64,000 nucleotides of DNA from JBHEBG01 sp046557915 (GTDB lineage: Bacteria; Bacteroidota; Bacteroidia; Flavobacteriales; Flavobacteriaceae): contig NZ_JBHEBG010000007.1 of NCBI RefSeq assembly GCF_046557915.1, positions 1-64,000 of the forward strand, written 5' to 3'. The notes beneath the pieces are model-generated. The model was not told the DNA's origin. It ran no database searches and saw nothing but the letters and a program-made list of their open reading frames with translations. This document shows positions 8,253 through 16,704 of the stretch, piece after piece (positions within the stretch are counted from its first letter, which is position 1; each line of letters begins with the position of its first letter). The position numbers and the translations under genes are program-made.

Positions 8253-9548
8253 ATGCAATACTACAATACCTTGGCGTTTGCCCAACAGTTGGATGCAGAG
8301 GATGAACTTGCCGCTTATCGTAAGGAGTTTTGTTTTCCTAAAGTAAACGGTAAACAGGTTATTTATTTTACAGGGAATTCGTTGGGGTTGCAACCAAAAC
8401 GTACCCAGAGTTTTGTGGATGAGGTCATGGAAGATTGGAGGAATCTGGCGGTTGAAGGACATTTTTATGCGAAAAAACCATGGTGGGATTACCACGAACG
8501 TTTGGCCTCCCCCCTTGCAAAGATTGTTGGGGCAAAGCCCGAAGAAGTATCCGTTATGAATACCCTTACGGTTAATCTTCACCTTTTAATGGTTTCATTC
8601 TATCGCCCTACAAAAAAACGATACAAAATTATCTGTGAAGAAAAAGCCTTTCCTTCCGATCAGTACATGCTGCAAAGTCAGTTAAGGGTGCATGGCCTCG
8701 ATGCCAGTGATGCCCTCATAGAGATCAATAAAAGAAAAGGCGAGCATTTTTGGAGAACAGAGGACATTATCAATAAAATTAAGGAAATAGGCGATGAATT
8801 GGCCTTGGTATTGATAGGGGGTGTAAACTATTACAACGGTCAGGTCTTTGATATGGAAAAGATTACGGGAGAGGGAAAATCTGTAGGAGCCATGGTAGGA
8901 TGGGATTTGGCCCATGCCGCAGGTAATGTAGAGTTAAAATTACACGAATGGGGAGTAGATTTTGCCGCTTGGTGCAGTTATAAATACATGAATAGTGGCC
9001 CTGGGAATGCTTCTGGAATTTTTGTTCACGAGCGCCATTTAAATCAAGCAGATATTCCAAGGTTCGAGGGGTGGTGGGGTACCAACAAAGCCAACAGATT
9101 TTTAATGAAACCCAATTTTGAACCCTTACCGACCGCAGATGCCTGGCAGCTAAGCAATGTACCCGTTTTGTCCGTTGCACCTTATTTGGCATCCTTAACA
9201 CTTTTTGAGGAAGTAGGCATGGATAGGTTAATCGCCAAACGAAAAAAAGTAGTCGCTTATTTGGAATACGTACTTTTGGAAATTGAAAAAGAAGTAGGTG
9301 GCTCTTTTGAGATCATTACACCTTCCCAGCGCGGTTGCCAGTTATCGGTATTCTTGCATGGTGAGGGGAGAACCTTGTTCGATTATCTTATGAAGCAAGG
9401 CGTAATAGCCGATTGGCGAGAGCCCAATGTAATTCGTTTGGCCCCGGTACCTTTTTACACTTCCTTTGAAGATATGTACCAGTTTGGACAAATACTAAAA
9501 AAAGGTATAACTTCTAAAGTACAACCAGAAAAACAGTACAGGGACTAA
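8253..9548 (+). CDS. kynU: Kynureninase
   Basis: A 431-residue PLP enzyme that cleaves kynurenine or 3-hydroxykynurenine to anthranilate or 3-hydroxyanthranilate plus alanine. Visible family features are YFTGNSLGLQPK near the N-terminus, NTLTVNLHLLMVSFY, VGWDLAHAAGN (cofactor Asp/His region), the PLP lysine K244 in CSYKYMNSGPG, and FEGWWGTN. Length and order match bacterial kynureninases. Kynurenine 3-monooxygenase lies 3.8 kb downstream on the same strand. The other pathway enzymes (tryptophan dioxygenase, formamidase, 3-hydroxyanthranilate dioxygenase) are not in this window. It ends 19 bp before the convergent AraC gene. Confidence 0.95.
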   Translation: MQYYNTLAFAQQLDAEDELAAYRKEFCFPKVNGKQVIYFTGNSLGLQPKRTQSFVDEVMEDWRNLAVEGHFYAKKPWWDYHERLASPLAKIVGAKPEEVSVMNTLTVNLHLLMVSFYRPTKKRYKIICEEKAFPSDQYMLQSQLRVHGLDASDALIEINKRKGEHFWRTEDIINKIKEIGDELALVLIGGVNYYNGQVFDMEKITGEGKSVGAMVGWDLAHAAGNVELKLHEWGVDFAAWCSYKYMNSGPGNASGIFVHERHLNQADIPRFEGWWGTNKANRFLMKPNFEPLPTADAWQLSNVPVLSVAPYLASLTLFEEVGMDRLIAKRKKVVAYLEYVLLEIEKEVGGSFEIITPSQRGCQLSVFLHGEGRTLFDYLMKQGVIADWREPNVIRLAPVPFYTSFEDMYQFGQILKKGITSKVQPEKQYRD

Positions 9549-9567
9549 CGGAGGTTTTTGGTAACTA

Positions 9568-10422
9568 CTAGGCCGATATCTTAGCCAAATAGGCCGTGGG
9601 TGTTTGGCCCAAGTACTTTTTGAACTGTCTTGTAAAGTAAGAAGGATCATTATAACCGCAGTTGTACATAACCTCGGCAATAGATTGCATGTTTTCATCT
9701 AACAACTCTTTAGCCTTCCTAATTCTAAATTCGTTTACAAATTGTATAAAGGATTGATGTGTCATTTTTTTAAAGAACCTGCAAAAAGAGTTGGTGGTAA
9801 GCCCAACATGATCTGCTAAAACCTTAGAGCCTATAGTATCTCCATAGTTTTCGTTTACGTATTCAAAAACCAGCTCCAACCTTTTTATCTCATCGTTTTT
9901 AAAATTGGATAGTTTTGTATTGCCCAAAATAGCATGAAAATCGGTACTCTTCGAGAGTTTTTCCAAAATGGCAAGTACATTGATCAACTGCTCTGTATTA
10001 TTGAGCTTACCAAACCGTTCAAAACTAACGGAAAGCTGTTCTTTGGTTTCGTTCCCGTACAGCAATGCAGAACCAGATCGCTGTATGAGTTTACTAATTG
10101 CTTTGAACTCTTGGAAAACGCCTAATTTTTCCTCTACAAAATCCTTTCTAAACTGAATAACCACTTCTAGATTATCCCTGTAATCCTTGTTGCCAAAATC
10201 TGCATGGGGAATATTGGGACCTAAAAAAATAAGTGTACCATCGTCATAGGCAAGCGTTTTGCTGTCGATACGCAAGGTGCCTTTCCCATTTTTAACATAT
10301 ACCAATTCATATTCCGGGTGAACATGCCAACTGGTTAGCTCACAGGTGTCGGAATGTACATAGGTAGCAATCTTTAGCGAAGAATTCATTCCAACTTCTA
10401 TGTTCTCATAAATTGGTTTCAT
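9568..10422 (-). CDS. AraC family transcriptional regulator (cupin sensor plus HTH)
   Basis: A 284-residue regulator. An N-terminal cupin-like ligand domain (HVHPEYELVYVKNGKGTLRID, LIFLGPNIPH) precedes a double helix-turn-helix of the AraC/XylS type at about 185-284 (IGSKVLADHVGLTTNSFCRF, then SIAEVMYNCGYNDPSYFTRQFKKYLGQTP). It is divergent from the MFS transporter gene 181 bp away, the usual arrangement for a regulator and the transporter it controls. The ligand is unknown; a sugar or a kynurenine-related compound would both be guesses. Confidence 0.88.
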   Translation of the reverse strand: MKPIYENIEVGMNSSLKIATYVHSDTCELTSWHVHPEYELVYVKNGKGTLRIDSKTLAYDDGTLIFLGPNIPHADFGNKDYRDNLEVVIQFRKDFVEEKLGVFQEFKAISKLIQRSGSALLYGNETKEQLSVSFERFGKLNNTEQLINVLAILEKLSKSTDFHAILGNTKLSNFKNDEIKRLELVFEYVNENYGDTIGSKVLADHVGLTTNSFCRFFKKMTHQSFIQFVNEFRIRKAKELLDENMQSIAEVMYNCGYNDPSYFTRQFKKYLGQTPTAYLAKISA

Positions 10423-10426
10423 AAGT

Positions 10427-10434
10427 CAAAATTA
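10427..10434 (-). promoter_or_regulatory. -7 promoter box (TAATTTTG) for the AraC regulator
   Basis: TAATTTTG on the minus strand, ending four bases before the ATG at 10422. This spacing predicts a leaderless or nearly leaderless mRNA, as for tatA and pyrE. Confidence 0.45.
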
Positions 10435-10603
10435 ACTTAAAATGAACAAATAATTGATAATAAAGAATATTTTGTCTTATAAAGCGAATAGTTTGCCCTA
10501 TGTTTTATACGCTTTTCCGATTTACTTTGCATAGCAGCGACGCTAACGGGGTTGGGATACCTCTGTACACTGCCGTATTTATTTACTCTTAACTACCCAC
10601 AAA

Positions 10604-11755
10604 ATGAAATCGTTACGCCTTATTCTTTCCAATCCAAGGTATTTTGGACCTGCTTGGGTTTTTGCAAGCTTAAATATTCTTTTTGGTACATGGGCTATTT
10701 ATATTCCTACGGTAAAGGAAAAGTTGAACATTGATAAGGCCGATCTTGGGATCGCCATTTTTTTTCTATCTCTTGGTGTTTTTACCATCTTTCCATTGGC
10801 GGCCAAAATAATAAATAAAGTAGGCGTAGGTAAAGCCACGTGGTATGGCGTTTTGCTTAGTTGTGTTGCTGCTTTATTGCCATTACTTGCTCCCAATTAT
10901 TATGTATTGATGGGCGCTCTTTTTATGTTTGGAGCCACAAATGGTTTTACGGATATCTCCATGAACACTCTGGTAACAGAATTGGAAAAGGAGGATAAGC
11001 AAAAATTTATGTCTGCCGCTCATGGTTTTTTTAGTTTGGGCGGGGTTTTGGCAGGTTTAGGAAGTTTTCTGATCGTATTCATAGCCAATCCGGCGTTGCA
11101 TATGTTTATTGCCGTTGCTTTAGTGGTTTTGGTAAATCTTATGTTTTACAAAAGATACATCCATATAAAGGCCGCTCCGGTAGAAAAGGAGCCCTTTAGT
11201 ATAAAACTCTTTAAACCATTGTTGATCTTAGGTGTGCTGTCTTTTATAGCTATGGGAAGTGAAGGAGCTATCGTAGATTGGAGTGGGCTGTTTTTAAAAG
11301 AGGTTACCTTGGCTCCGGAAGAACTTATAGGGGCCGGATTCCTTGGTTTTTCTATCACAATGACTTTAGGAAGGTTTTTAGGAGATGGTATTAGCGCCAA
11401 ATTTGGCCCAGTACAACTAGTGGCATTTGGAGCTTTGTTGGCCATGGGTGGCTATGGTCTGGTATTAACGGGCAATACGTATTTGGCCATCACCGGTTTT
11501 GGACTTATCGGTCTTGGGTTTTCGGCAATGGTGCCCGAGCTTTTTCGCATTGGAGGTAATGTTCCTGGGGTAGAATCGGCACAAGGTGTTTCCTTTATTG
11601 CTGGAGCTGGGTATTCTGGATTCCTTCTTGGACCTGTAATCCTAGGGTTTTTGGCAGAACAATATTCGCTTAATCTTAGCTTTAGCACACTATTGGCACT
11701 GTCCATAATCATATTAGGGTCTACCTATATGCTTAAAAAACAGCGGTCCAAATAA
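10604..11755 (+). CDS. MFS transporter (FucP/YbjJ-like)
   Basis: A 383-residue polytopic membrane protein with about 12 predicted helices in two halves, with a longer polar linker near residue 180 (KRYIHIKAAPVEKEPFSIK). MFS-type loop features include GATNGFTDISMNTLV and GRFLGDGISAKFG. The closest type I recognise is the FucP/YbjJ-like sugar or drug transporter set. The substrate is unknown. Divergent from the AraC gene, which probably controls it. Its stop is three bases from the end of the convergent lipoprotein gene. Confidence 0.82.
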   Translation: MKSLRLILSNPRYFGPAWVFASLNILFGTWAIYIPTVKEKLNIDKADLGIAIFFLSLGVFTIFPLAAKIINKVGVGKATWYGVLLSCVAALLPLLAPNYYVLMGALFMFGATNGFTDISMNTLVTELEKEDKQKFMSAAHGFFSLGGVLAGLGSFLIVFIANPALHMFIAVALVVLVNLMFYKRYIHIKAAPVEKEPFSIKLFKPLLILGVLSFIAMGSEGAIVDWSGLFLKEVTLAPEELIGAGFLGFSITMTLGRFLGDGISAKFGPVQLVAFGALLAMGGYGLVLTGNTYLAITGFGLIGLGFSAMVPELFRIGGNVPGVESAQGVSFIAGAGYSGFLLGPVILGFLAEQYSLNLSFSTLLALSIIILGSTYMLKKQRSK

Positions 11756-11758
11756 GTA

Positions 11759-12439
11759 TTATTCTGTTTTTACCGTAATGTCTGATAAATAGAGTTTAAA
11801 ATCTTCATCCGCTTTCTTATGCATTTCTGCAATTACCAATCCGTCTAATACCTTATAATCCTCCCAGGTGGTAATCATCGAAGGATTGGGTTGATTGGAT
11901 TTTCTAAATACCCATTCTTTTAATTTATAGTCGTCCCCAAAGTAAAAGTCATAGGCGTCACCCGGAGTGTAACCTCCATCAGCACCGTAAACAATGGTAA
12001 GCTTTTGCATACTTTTCTTTGCTATGGGTGCCTGCGCAATGGTGTCATGTTGGTAGGTAAAACTTTCCTGGTCCCAAATTAGGTTAAAAGGTGCCAGCAG
12101 CCAAAATTTATCATTGATAAAGGCCGGGTCTACTTTGGTTGCCATAGAATCTAATGCTTTTCTATTATAGGTCACTGTATCGCCAGCAGAAATTCCGACA
12201 ACATCGTTTGTCTTTGGGTGCCAGGTCCATTTACGCTCAAAATGAGAAGTATCTCTATCTACATTGAAGGTAAATTTCAATGTTTCCACATTTTTCCAAT
12301 TTTCGTAACCATGTGCATAGGCAACCTTTTCCAAAACGGTCATTTCCTTGGCGGGCTCATTGTCCCCCGTCTTTTTTTGTTCTTTACAAGCAGTGAAGAA
12401 TACAAGTATCAAGGCTAGGAGGGAGGTAAGTTGCTTCAT
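11759..12439 (-). CDS. Lipoprotein of unknown function
   Basis: A 226-residue protein with a lipoprotein signal (MKQLTSLLALILVFFTACKEQ), the lipidated Cys being C18. The start at 12439 is chosen over an upstream in-frame ATG at 12520 because it gives the signal peptide and because a -7 box lies at 12455-12462, inside the longer frame. The mature part (ETLKFTFNVDRDTSHFERKW, WLLAPFNLIWD, EDYKVLDGLVIAEMHKK) resembles LolA/LppX-type outer-membrane lipid-carrier-like folds in pattern, but I cannot assign a family. Divergent from clpP. Confidence 0.75.
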   Translation of the reverse strand: MKQLTSLLALILVFFTACKEQKKTGDNEPAKEMTVLEKVAYAHGYENWKNVETLKFTFNVDRDTSHFERKWTWHPKTNDVVGISAGDTVTYNRKALDSMATKVDPAFINDKFWLLAPFNLIWDQESFTYQHDTIAQAPIAKKSMQKLTIVYGADGGYTPGDAYDFYFGDDYKLKEWVFRKSNQPNPSMITTWEDYKVLDGLVIAEMHKKADEDFKLYLSDITVKTE

Positions 12440-12454
12440 TTTATCGATTTTATC

Positions 12455-12462
12455 CAAATATA
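12455..12462 (-). promoter_or_regulatory. -7 promoter box (TATATTTG) for the lipoprotein
   Basis: TATATTTG on the minus strand, 15 bases before the chosen ATG at 12439; supports that start. No clear TTTG upstream. Confidence 0.45.
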
Positions 12463-12529
12463 GTAGGTTTTGGGTTTTTATTTTAAAAAACGATAAGTTT
12501 GTTTGGATTACAATTCCCAATAATTTGAT

Positions 12530-12537
12530 TAATTTTG
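12530..12537 (+). promoter_or_regulatory. -7 promoter box (TAATTTTG) for clpP
   Basis: TAATTTTG lies 22 bases before the clpP ATG. TTTG at 12502-12505 is 24 bases upstream, slightly wider than the usual 17-23. Confidence 0.4.
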
Positions 12538-12559
12538 GGTTCTAACAAGAAAATAAAAA

Positions 12560-13108
12560 ATGGGTTCTAAAAAAGGAAAAGTACAAGAGGCTATAGATGA
12601 GAAAATGTTGGAGGAAAGGAAGGTGTTTTTATGGGGTATGGTAGATGATGATTCTGCCAAACATGTCATAGATCGTCTCCTCTATTTAGATATGCAAGGT
12701 AACAAGGAAATACAGTTGTTCATCAACAGTCCTGGGGGCTACGTTACTTCGGGTTTCGCTATATACGACACCATAACATCATTAAAGAGTCCGGTATCCA
12801 CAATTTGTACAGGATTAGCTGCTTCCATGGGATCCATATTACTTTCCGTAGGAAAAAAAGGAAGACGGTTTATACAACCCCATGCACGGGTAATGATACA
12901 CCAACCTAGCGGCGGTGCTAGAGGGCAGGCCTCAAATATTGAAATACAGGCCAAGGAAATACTTAAAACCAAGGAATTGGGTGCCCAGATTTTGGCGGAT
13001 AACTGCGGACAGACTTTTGATAAAATCATGAAGGATTTTAATCGCGACTACTGGATGGGCGCGGACGAATCCGTAGAATATGGTATTGTGGACGGTGTTT
13101 TAAAATAA
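12560..13108 (+). CDS. ATP-dependent Clp protease proteolytic subunit (ClpP family)
   Basis: A 182-residue ClpP-type serine protease. The catalytic triad is intact: Ser89 in GLAASMGSIL, His114 in ARVMIHQPSGG and Asp163 in FNRDYWM. The oxyanion segment is INSPGG. It is shorter at the N-terminus than the usual 195-225-residue bacterial ClpP and has GLAASM instead of the common GQAASM. No tig, clpX or clpA is nearby, so it may be a second ClpP paralogue; whether it is the main one cannot be judged from this window. A strong terminator follows. Confidence 0.85.
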   Translation: MGSKKGKVQEAIDEKMLEERKVFLWGMVDDDSAKHVIDRLLYLDMQGNKEIQLFINSPGGYVTSGFAIYDTITSLKSPVSTICTGLAASMGSILLSVGKKGRRFIQPHARVMIHQPSGGARGQASNIEIQAKEILKTKELGAQILADNCGQTFDKIMKDFNRDYWMGADESVEYGIVDGVLK

Positions 13109-13132
13109 CCCAACATTTGATCCAAAAGAGAA

Positions 13133-13167
13133 AAGTCCTTCACATTCTTAGTGTGAAGGACTTTTTT
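13133..13167 (+). terminator. Rho-independent terminator after clpP
   Basis: A perfect 12-bp stem, AAGTCCTTCACA (13133-13144) with TGTGAAGGACTT (13152-13163), 7-nt loop, then a T run. Confidence 0.9.
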
Positions 13168-13367
13168 GGATATATATGGACGCCTAAGCGGAAAATTCAT
13201 AATATATACGTTTACAAACGGTTGTTTGGCCCACGCAAGGGTGTTAAAAAACGCTTAAAATCATCTATGGATTATTGGTTGGGATATTTAGGACTTCTAA
13301 AGGTAAAACTGGCTAAACCATTTTTATTAACTTTAACGCTTATACAATATTCCGAAATGGAACTTGC

Positions 13368-14711
13368 ATGACTCAAAAGAAAAAGAACATTGCCATAGTG
13401 GGCTCTGGTTTGGTGGGCTCTCTCCTGGCAATACACCTAAGAAAGTTTGGCCATACCATTACGGTTTTTGATCGTAGACAGGACGTTCGTATCGTTGAAT
13501 TTTCGGGGAGATCCATAAACCTCGCCATGAGCAATAGAGGCTGGCGATCTCTTAGGGAGGCCGGTATTGAAGAAGAAATTAAAAAAATTGCCATCCCTTT
13601 GGATAAGCGTGCCATGCACGTAAAAGAAAAGCCGGTTTATTTTCAAAAATATGGAAAGGAGGGAGAGAGCATTTGGTCTATTTCTCGCGGGGTATTGAAT
13701 AGGAAAATGATCGATTTGGCAGAAAAAGCGGGTGTAACCTTTAAGTTTCAAGAAAAAATATGGGACGTAGACCTACCACAATCCAAACTTTTTACGGGTG
13801 AAAGTGAGAAGGGCGAATGGAAAACCTATAACTACGATATTATTTTTGGTTGCGATGGGGCCTTTTCGCGTATACGTCATAAAATGCAACGTCGCAGTAG
13901 GTTCAATTATTCACAGCGTTTCATCAATGTGGGATATAAGGAACTTTCCATACCGCCCAATGCGGATGGTACGCACAAACTGGATAAAAATTCGTTTCAC
14001 ATATGGCCAAGGGGTAAGTTTATGTTGATTGCAATGCCCAATTTGGACGGTAGTTTTACATGCACCCTTTTCCTACCCTTTGAAGGGGATGTCTCATTTG
14101 AAAGTATTACTAATAAAAGGGAAGCAAAGGCCTTTTTTAAAAATCATTTTCCTAATGTGATGCAGGATATTGAAAACCTTACCGAAGATTTTTTCAATAA
14201 CCCAACAAGTGCCATGGTTACCATGAAATGTTTTCCATGGACGTACTGGGACAAGGTTGCATTGGTTGGAGATTCGGCACATGCCATTGTACCTTTTTAT
14301 GGCCAGGGCATGAATGCTGGTTTTGAGGATATTTTTGTGCTTAGTCAACTAATGAAGTCTCATGGTGATGACTGGAGTACCATTTTTAAAGAGTATCAAG
14401 ATAGCCGCAAACCAAATGCCGATGCCATAGCAGAACTTAGCTACCGGAATTTTGTTGAAATGAGCAGTAAAACCGCAGATGCCAAATTTCTATTACAAAA
14501 AAGGATAGAGAAACGTTTTGCGGAAAAGCATCCGGACAAATGGATCCCTGTATACTCTAGGGTTACCTTCTCCGATAGGCCTTATTCCGAAGCTTTGGCG
14601 GTAGGGGATGCCCAGGAGGCAATTATGCAACAAGTGATGCAATTGCCCAATATAGAGGAAAAATGGGATGGCCAGGAGGTAGAAGAGAAAATTCTGGACC
14701 TTTTGCGATAA
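13368..14711 (+). CDS. kmo: Kynurenine 3-monooxygenase
   Basis: A 447-residue FAD-dependent aromatic hydroxylase that converts L-kynurenine to 3-hydroxykynurenine with NADPH and O2. Visible: the dinucleotide fold GSGLVGSLLA at about 11-20, VEFSGRSINLAMSNRGW (typical of KMO), FGCDGAFSRIR (DG motif) and VGDSAHAIVPFYGQGMNAGFED (second FAD motif, GD). Length fits the bacterial form. With kynU upstream it supplies two steps of the kynurenine route to 3-hydroxyanthranilate, used for NAD synthesis or catabolism. It is separated from clpP by a terminator and about 260 bp, so it has its own promoter, which I could not locate. Confidence 0.93.
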   Translation: MTQKKKNIAIVGSGLVGSLLAIHLRKFGHTITVFDRRQDVRIVEFSGRSINLAMSNRGWRSLREAGIEEEIKKIAIPLDKRAMHVKEKPVYFQKYGKEGESIWSISRGVLNRKMIDLAEKAGVTFKFQEKIWDVDLPQSKLFTGESEKGEWKTYNYDIIFGCDGAFSRIRHKMQRRSRFNYSQRFINVGYKELSIPPNADGTHKLDKNSFHIWPRGKFMLIAMPNLDGSFTCTLFLPFEGDVSFESITNKREAKAFFKNHFPNVMQDIENLTEDFFNNPTSAMVTMKCFPWTYWDKVALVGDSAHAIVPFYGQGMNAGFEDIFVLSQLMKSHGDDWSTIFKEYQDSRKPNADAIAELSYRNFVEMSSKTADAKFLLQKRIEKRFAEKHPDKWIPVYSRVTFSDRPYSEALAVGDAQEAIMQQVMQLPNIEEKWDGQEVEEKILDLLR

Positions 14712-14724
14712 ACTTAGTGTTATA

Positions 14725-14757
14725 CAAAAAAACCATCCAGGACGGATGGTTTATAAA
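14725..14757. terminator. Bidirectional terminator between kmo and the DUF164 gene
   Basis: ACCATCC (14732-14738) pairs with GGATGGT (14744-14750) around a 5-nt loop. A run of A on the 5' side gives a U tract for the minus-strand gene; a weaker T-rich tail serves the plus strand. The flanking genes converge here. Confidence 0.7.
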
Positions 14758-14778
14758 TTTTATGGGAACCTTTAAGGT

Positions 14779-15558
14779 TTATAGTTTTGTAAAAAACTCA
14801 CTCATCTTCTGCTGCTCTTCCTCGGCTAAAACCTTGTCTACCAAAATACGGCCGCTATGTTCATCAGTAATTATCTTTTTGCGCGATGCGATCTCAACTT
14901 GAACTTGTGGCGGAATGGTAAAGAAAGATCCTCCAGAGGCACCTCTCTCGATCGGCACAACCGCTAAACCATTTTTTACATTGTTACGGATACGTTTGTA
15001 AGCCATTACCAAACGCTCTTCTATCTCTTCTTCAAATTTTTCCGATTTGCTTAACAGTGCTTTTTCTTCCTTTTCGGTTTCTGCCAAGATTGCATCAAGT
15101 TCACTTTTTTTGTGCTTCAAATGTGCGTCCCTTTCGCTCAACCGCTCTTTGGTTTCCGAAATAACTTCTTTTTTCTGGTCTATTTGAACCTTAAATTCTT
15201 TAATATTCTTTTCTGCCAGTTGTATTTCCAACTCCTGAAATTCAACTTCCTTGGTAAGTGAATTAAATTCCCTGCTGTTCCTTACATTCTTTTGTTGCTC
15301 GGAATATTTCTTTATAAGTACCTTGGCTTCTTCAATAAGGTTCTTTTTAGCACCTATTTCAAAATTAACGGTCTCAACATCGGTCTTTAATTTATCCAAC
15401 CTTGTCTTTAGACCTAGTACTTCGTCTTCCAAATCTTCTACTTCCAACGGAAGTTCTCCTCGTACGCTTCTGATTTCATCTACCCTAGAATCTATTAGCT
15501 GCAAATCGTATAATGCCCTAAGTTTTTCTTCTACCGTAGCTTCTGTCTTTTTTGCCAT
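14779..15558 (-). CDS. DUF164 / C4-type zinc-ribbon-family coiled-coil protein lacking its cysteines
   Basis: A 259-residue protein, coiled coil from about residue 8 to 190 (heptad-rich, Glu/Lys/Leu), then a C-terminal domain at 206-245. In other bacteria this domain is a zinc ribbon with CxxC...CxxC flanking the conserved PPQ and GRIL strings. Here the scaffold remains (FFTIPPQVQVEI, SRKKIITDEHSGRILVD) but the four Cys positions read Gly206, Gly209, Asp232 and Ser235, and the whole protein has no cysteine. Family members are often annotated as nucleic-acid-associated; the role is unproven. The start of this gene is two bases from the end of the nif3-like gene, so they form an operon. Confidence 0.82.
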   Translation of the reverse strand: MAKKTEATVEEKLRALYDLQLIDSRVDEIRSVRGELPLEVEDLEDEVLGLKTRLDKLKTDVETVNFEIGAKKNLIEEAKVLIKKYSEQQKNVRNSREFNSLTKEVEFQELEIQLAEKNIKEFKVQIDQKKEVISETKERLSERDAHLKHKKSELDAILAETEKEEKALLSKSEKFEEEIEERLVMAYKRIRNNVKNGLAVVPIERGASGGSFFTIPPQVQVEIASRKKIITDEHSGRILVDKVLAEEEQQKMSEFFTKL

Positions 15559-15560
15559 AT

Positions 15561-16655
15561 TTAATAATACTTGATTGGATTTGTAATACTCTCCGATAAA
15601 GAGATTGCAAAATTAGGAATTTTTTTTGTAAGATAGTCCACGATTACGTTTTTTGTAAACTGCTCTGTTTCATAGTGTCCAATATCTGCAATGATCAGTT
15701 TATTTTCAGCTTCGTAAAACTGATGATACTTAACGTCCGCAGTTATAAAAATATCAGCTTTGGCGTTTATGGCTGCCCCAATGGCAAAAGCCCCACTGCC
15801 CCCTAAGACGGCTACTTTATGTATTTTTTTTCCAAGCAGTCCGGAATGTCGTATACATGCCGCACGCATATTTTTTTTAATCAATTTTAAAAAAAATTCC
15901 TCGGGCATTGGGTTAGGTAATTCTCCCACCATGCCCATACCAATACTTTGATCTTTATTCTCTAGTGTAAAGATTTCGTACGCCACTTCCTCATACGGAT
16001 GATTTTTAAACAAAGCTTTTAGAACGTTACTTTCAGCAGCCTTCCTGTAGGTGATATTTATTTGTACCTCTTCTTCATAGTGGGTCTTGCCGATTACTCC
16101 TTTGGTAGGGTTTGCATTTTTTCCGGCCTTGTAGCTACCTGTACCGTCCGAGGTAAAGCTGCAATTGCTGTAATTACCAATATTACCGGCGCCGGCATCA
16201 AACAGGGCTTGCCTAAGCGTTTGGGCCTCCGCCCTGGGTACATAAGTGGATAATTTTTTTATGGACCCTTTTTGTGGAATCAAAATAGCGGTTTTTGTTA
16301 CCCCCAATACCTCGCATATTTTGGCGTTTACACCTTTTGGGGAATTGTCCAAAGCCGTATGCATGCTATAAATGGCAATATTGTTTTGTATGGCTTTTAA
16401 AACCACACGTTCTACATAGGAGGTACCTGTTATTTTTTTTAATCCCTTAAAAATTATAGGGTGAAAGCTAATGATAAGATTACAGCCTTTGGTCAATGCC
16501 TCGTCTACCACATTTTCCAAGGTATCCAAGGTTACCAGTATTCCGGAGACCTCGGCCATGGGGTCTCCTACCAAAAGGCCAACGTTATCAAAATCCTCTG
16601 CATAATCCAATGGCGCCAATTCTTCCAATAACCCTGTAACTTCGTTTACTATCAT
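15561..16655 (-). CDS. Nif3-like dinuclear metal centre protein (GTP cyclohydrolase I type 2 homologue)
   Basis: A 364-residue protein of the Nif3/YqfO family, with the N-terminal domain holding metal ligands (LIISFHPIIFKGLKK, YSMHTALDNSPKGVN), an inserted PII-like domain at about 130-235 as in longer YqfO-type members, and the C-terminal half (VAVLGGSGAFAIGAAINAKADIFITADVKYH, IIADIGHYETE) closing the dimetal site. The biochemical role is not settled; homologues are hexameric or trimeric rings. It is upstream of the DUF164 gene with a two-base gap, a pairing common in Bacteroidota. Confidence 0.88.
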   Translation of the reverse strand: MIVNEVTGLLEELAPLDYAEDFDNVGLLVGDPMAEVSGILVTLDTLENVVDEALTKGCNLIISFHPIIFKGLKKITGTSYVERVVLKAIQNNIAIYSMHTALDNSPKGVNAKICEVLGVTKTAILIPQKGSIKKLSTYVPRAEAQTLRQALFDAGAGNIGNYSNCSFTSDGTGSYKAGKNANPTKGVIGKTHYEEEVQINITYRKAAESNVLKALFKNHPYEEVAYEIFTLENKDQSIGMGMVGELPNPMPEEFFLKLIKKNMRAACIRHSGLLGKKIHKVAVLGGSGAFAIGAAINAKADIFITADVKYHQFYEAENKLIIADIGHYETEQFTKNVIVDYLTKKIPNFAISLSESITNPIKYY

Positions 16656-16704
16656 TTTAGAACTTTATAGGAAATCAAAGATAAAATATTATATTTTCGC
16701 TTGG

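Noticed and set aside
10552..10734. 60-residue ORF ahead of the MFS gene
   Set aside because: Overlaps the start of the MFS coding region in another frame; no family features.
13117..13371. 84-residue ORF between clpP and kmo
   Set aside because: It starts next to and runs through the clpP terminator hairpin, overlaps the kmo start and has no recognisable features.
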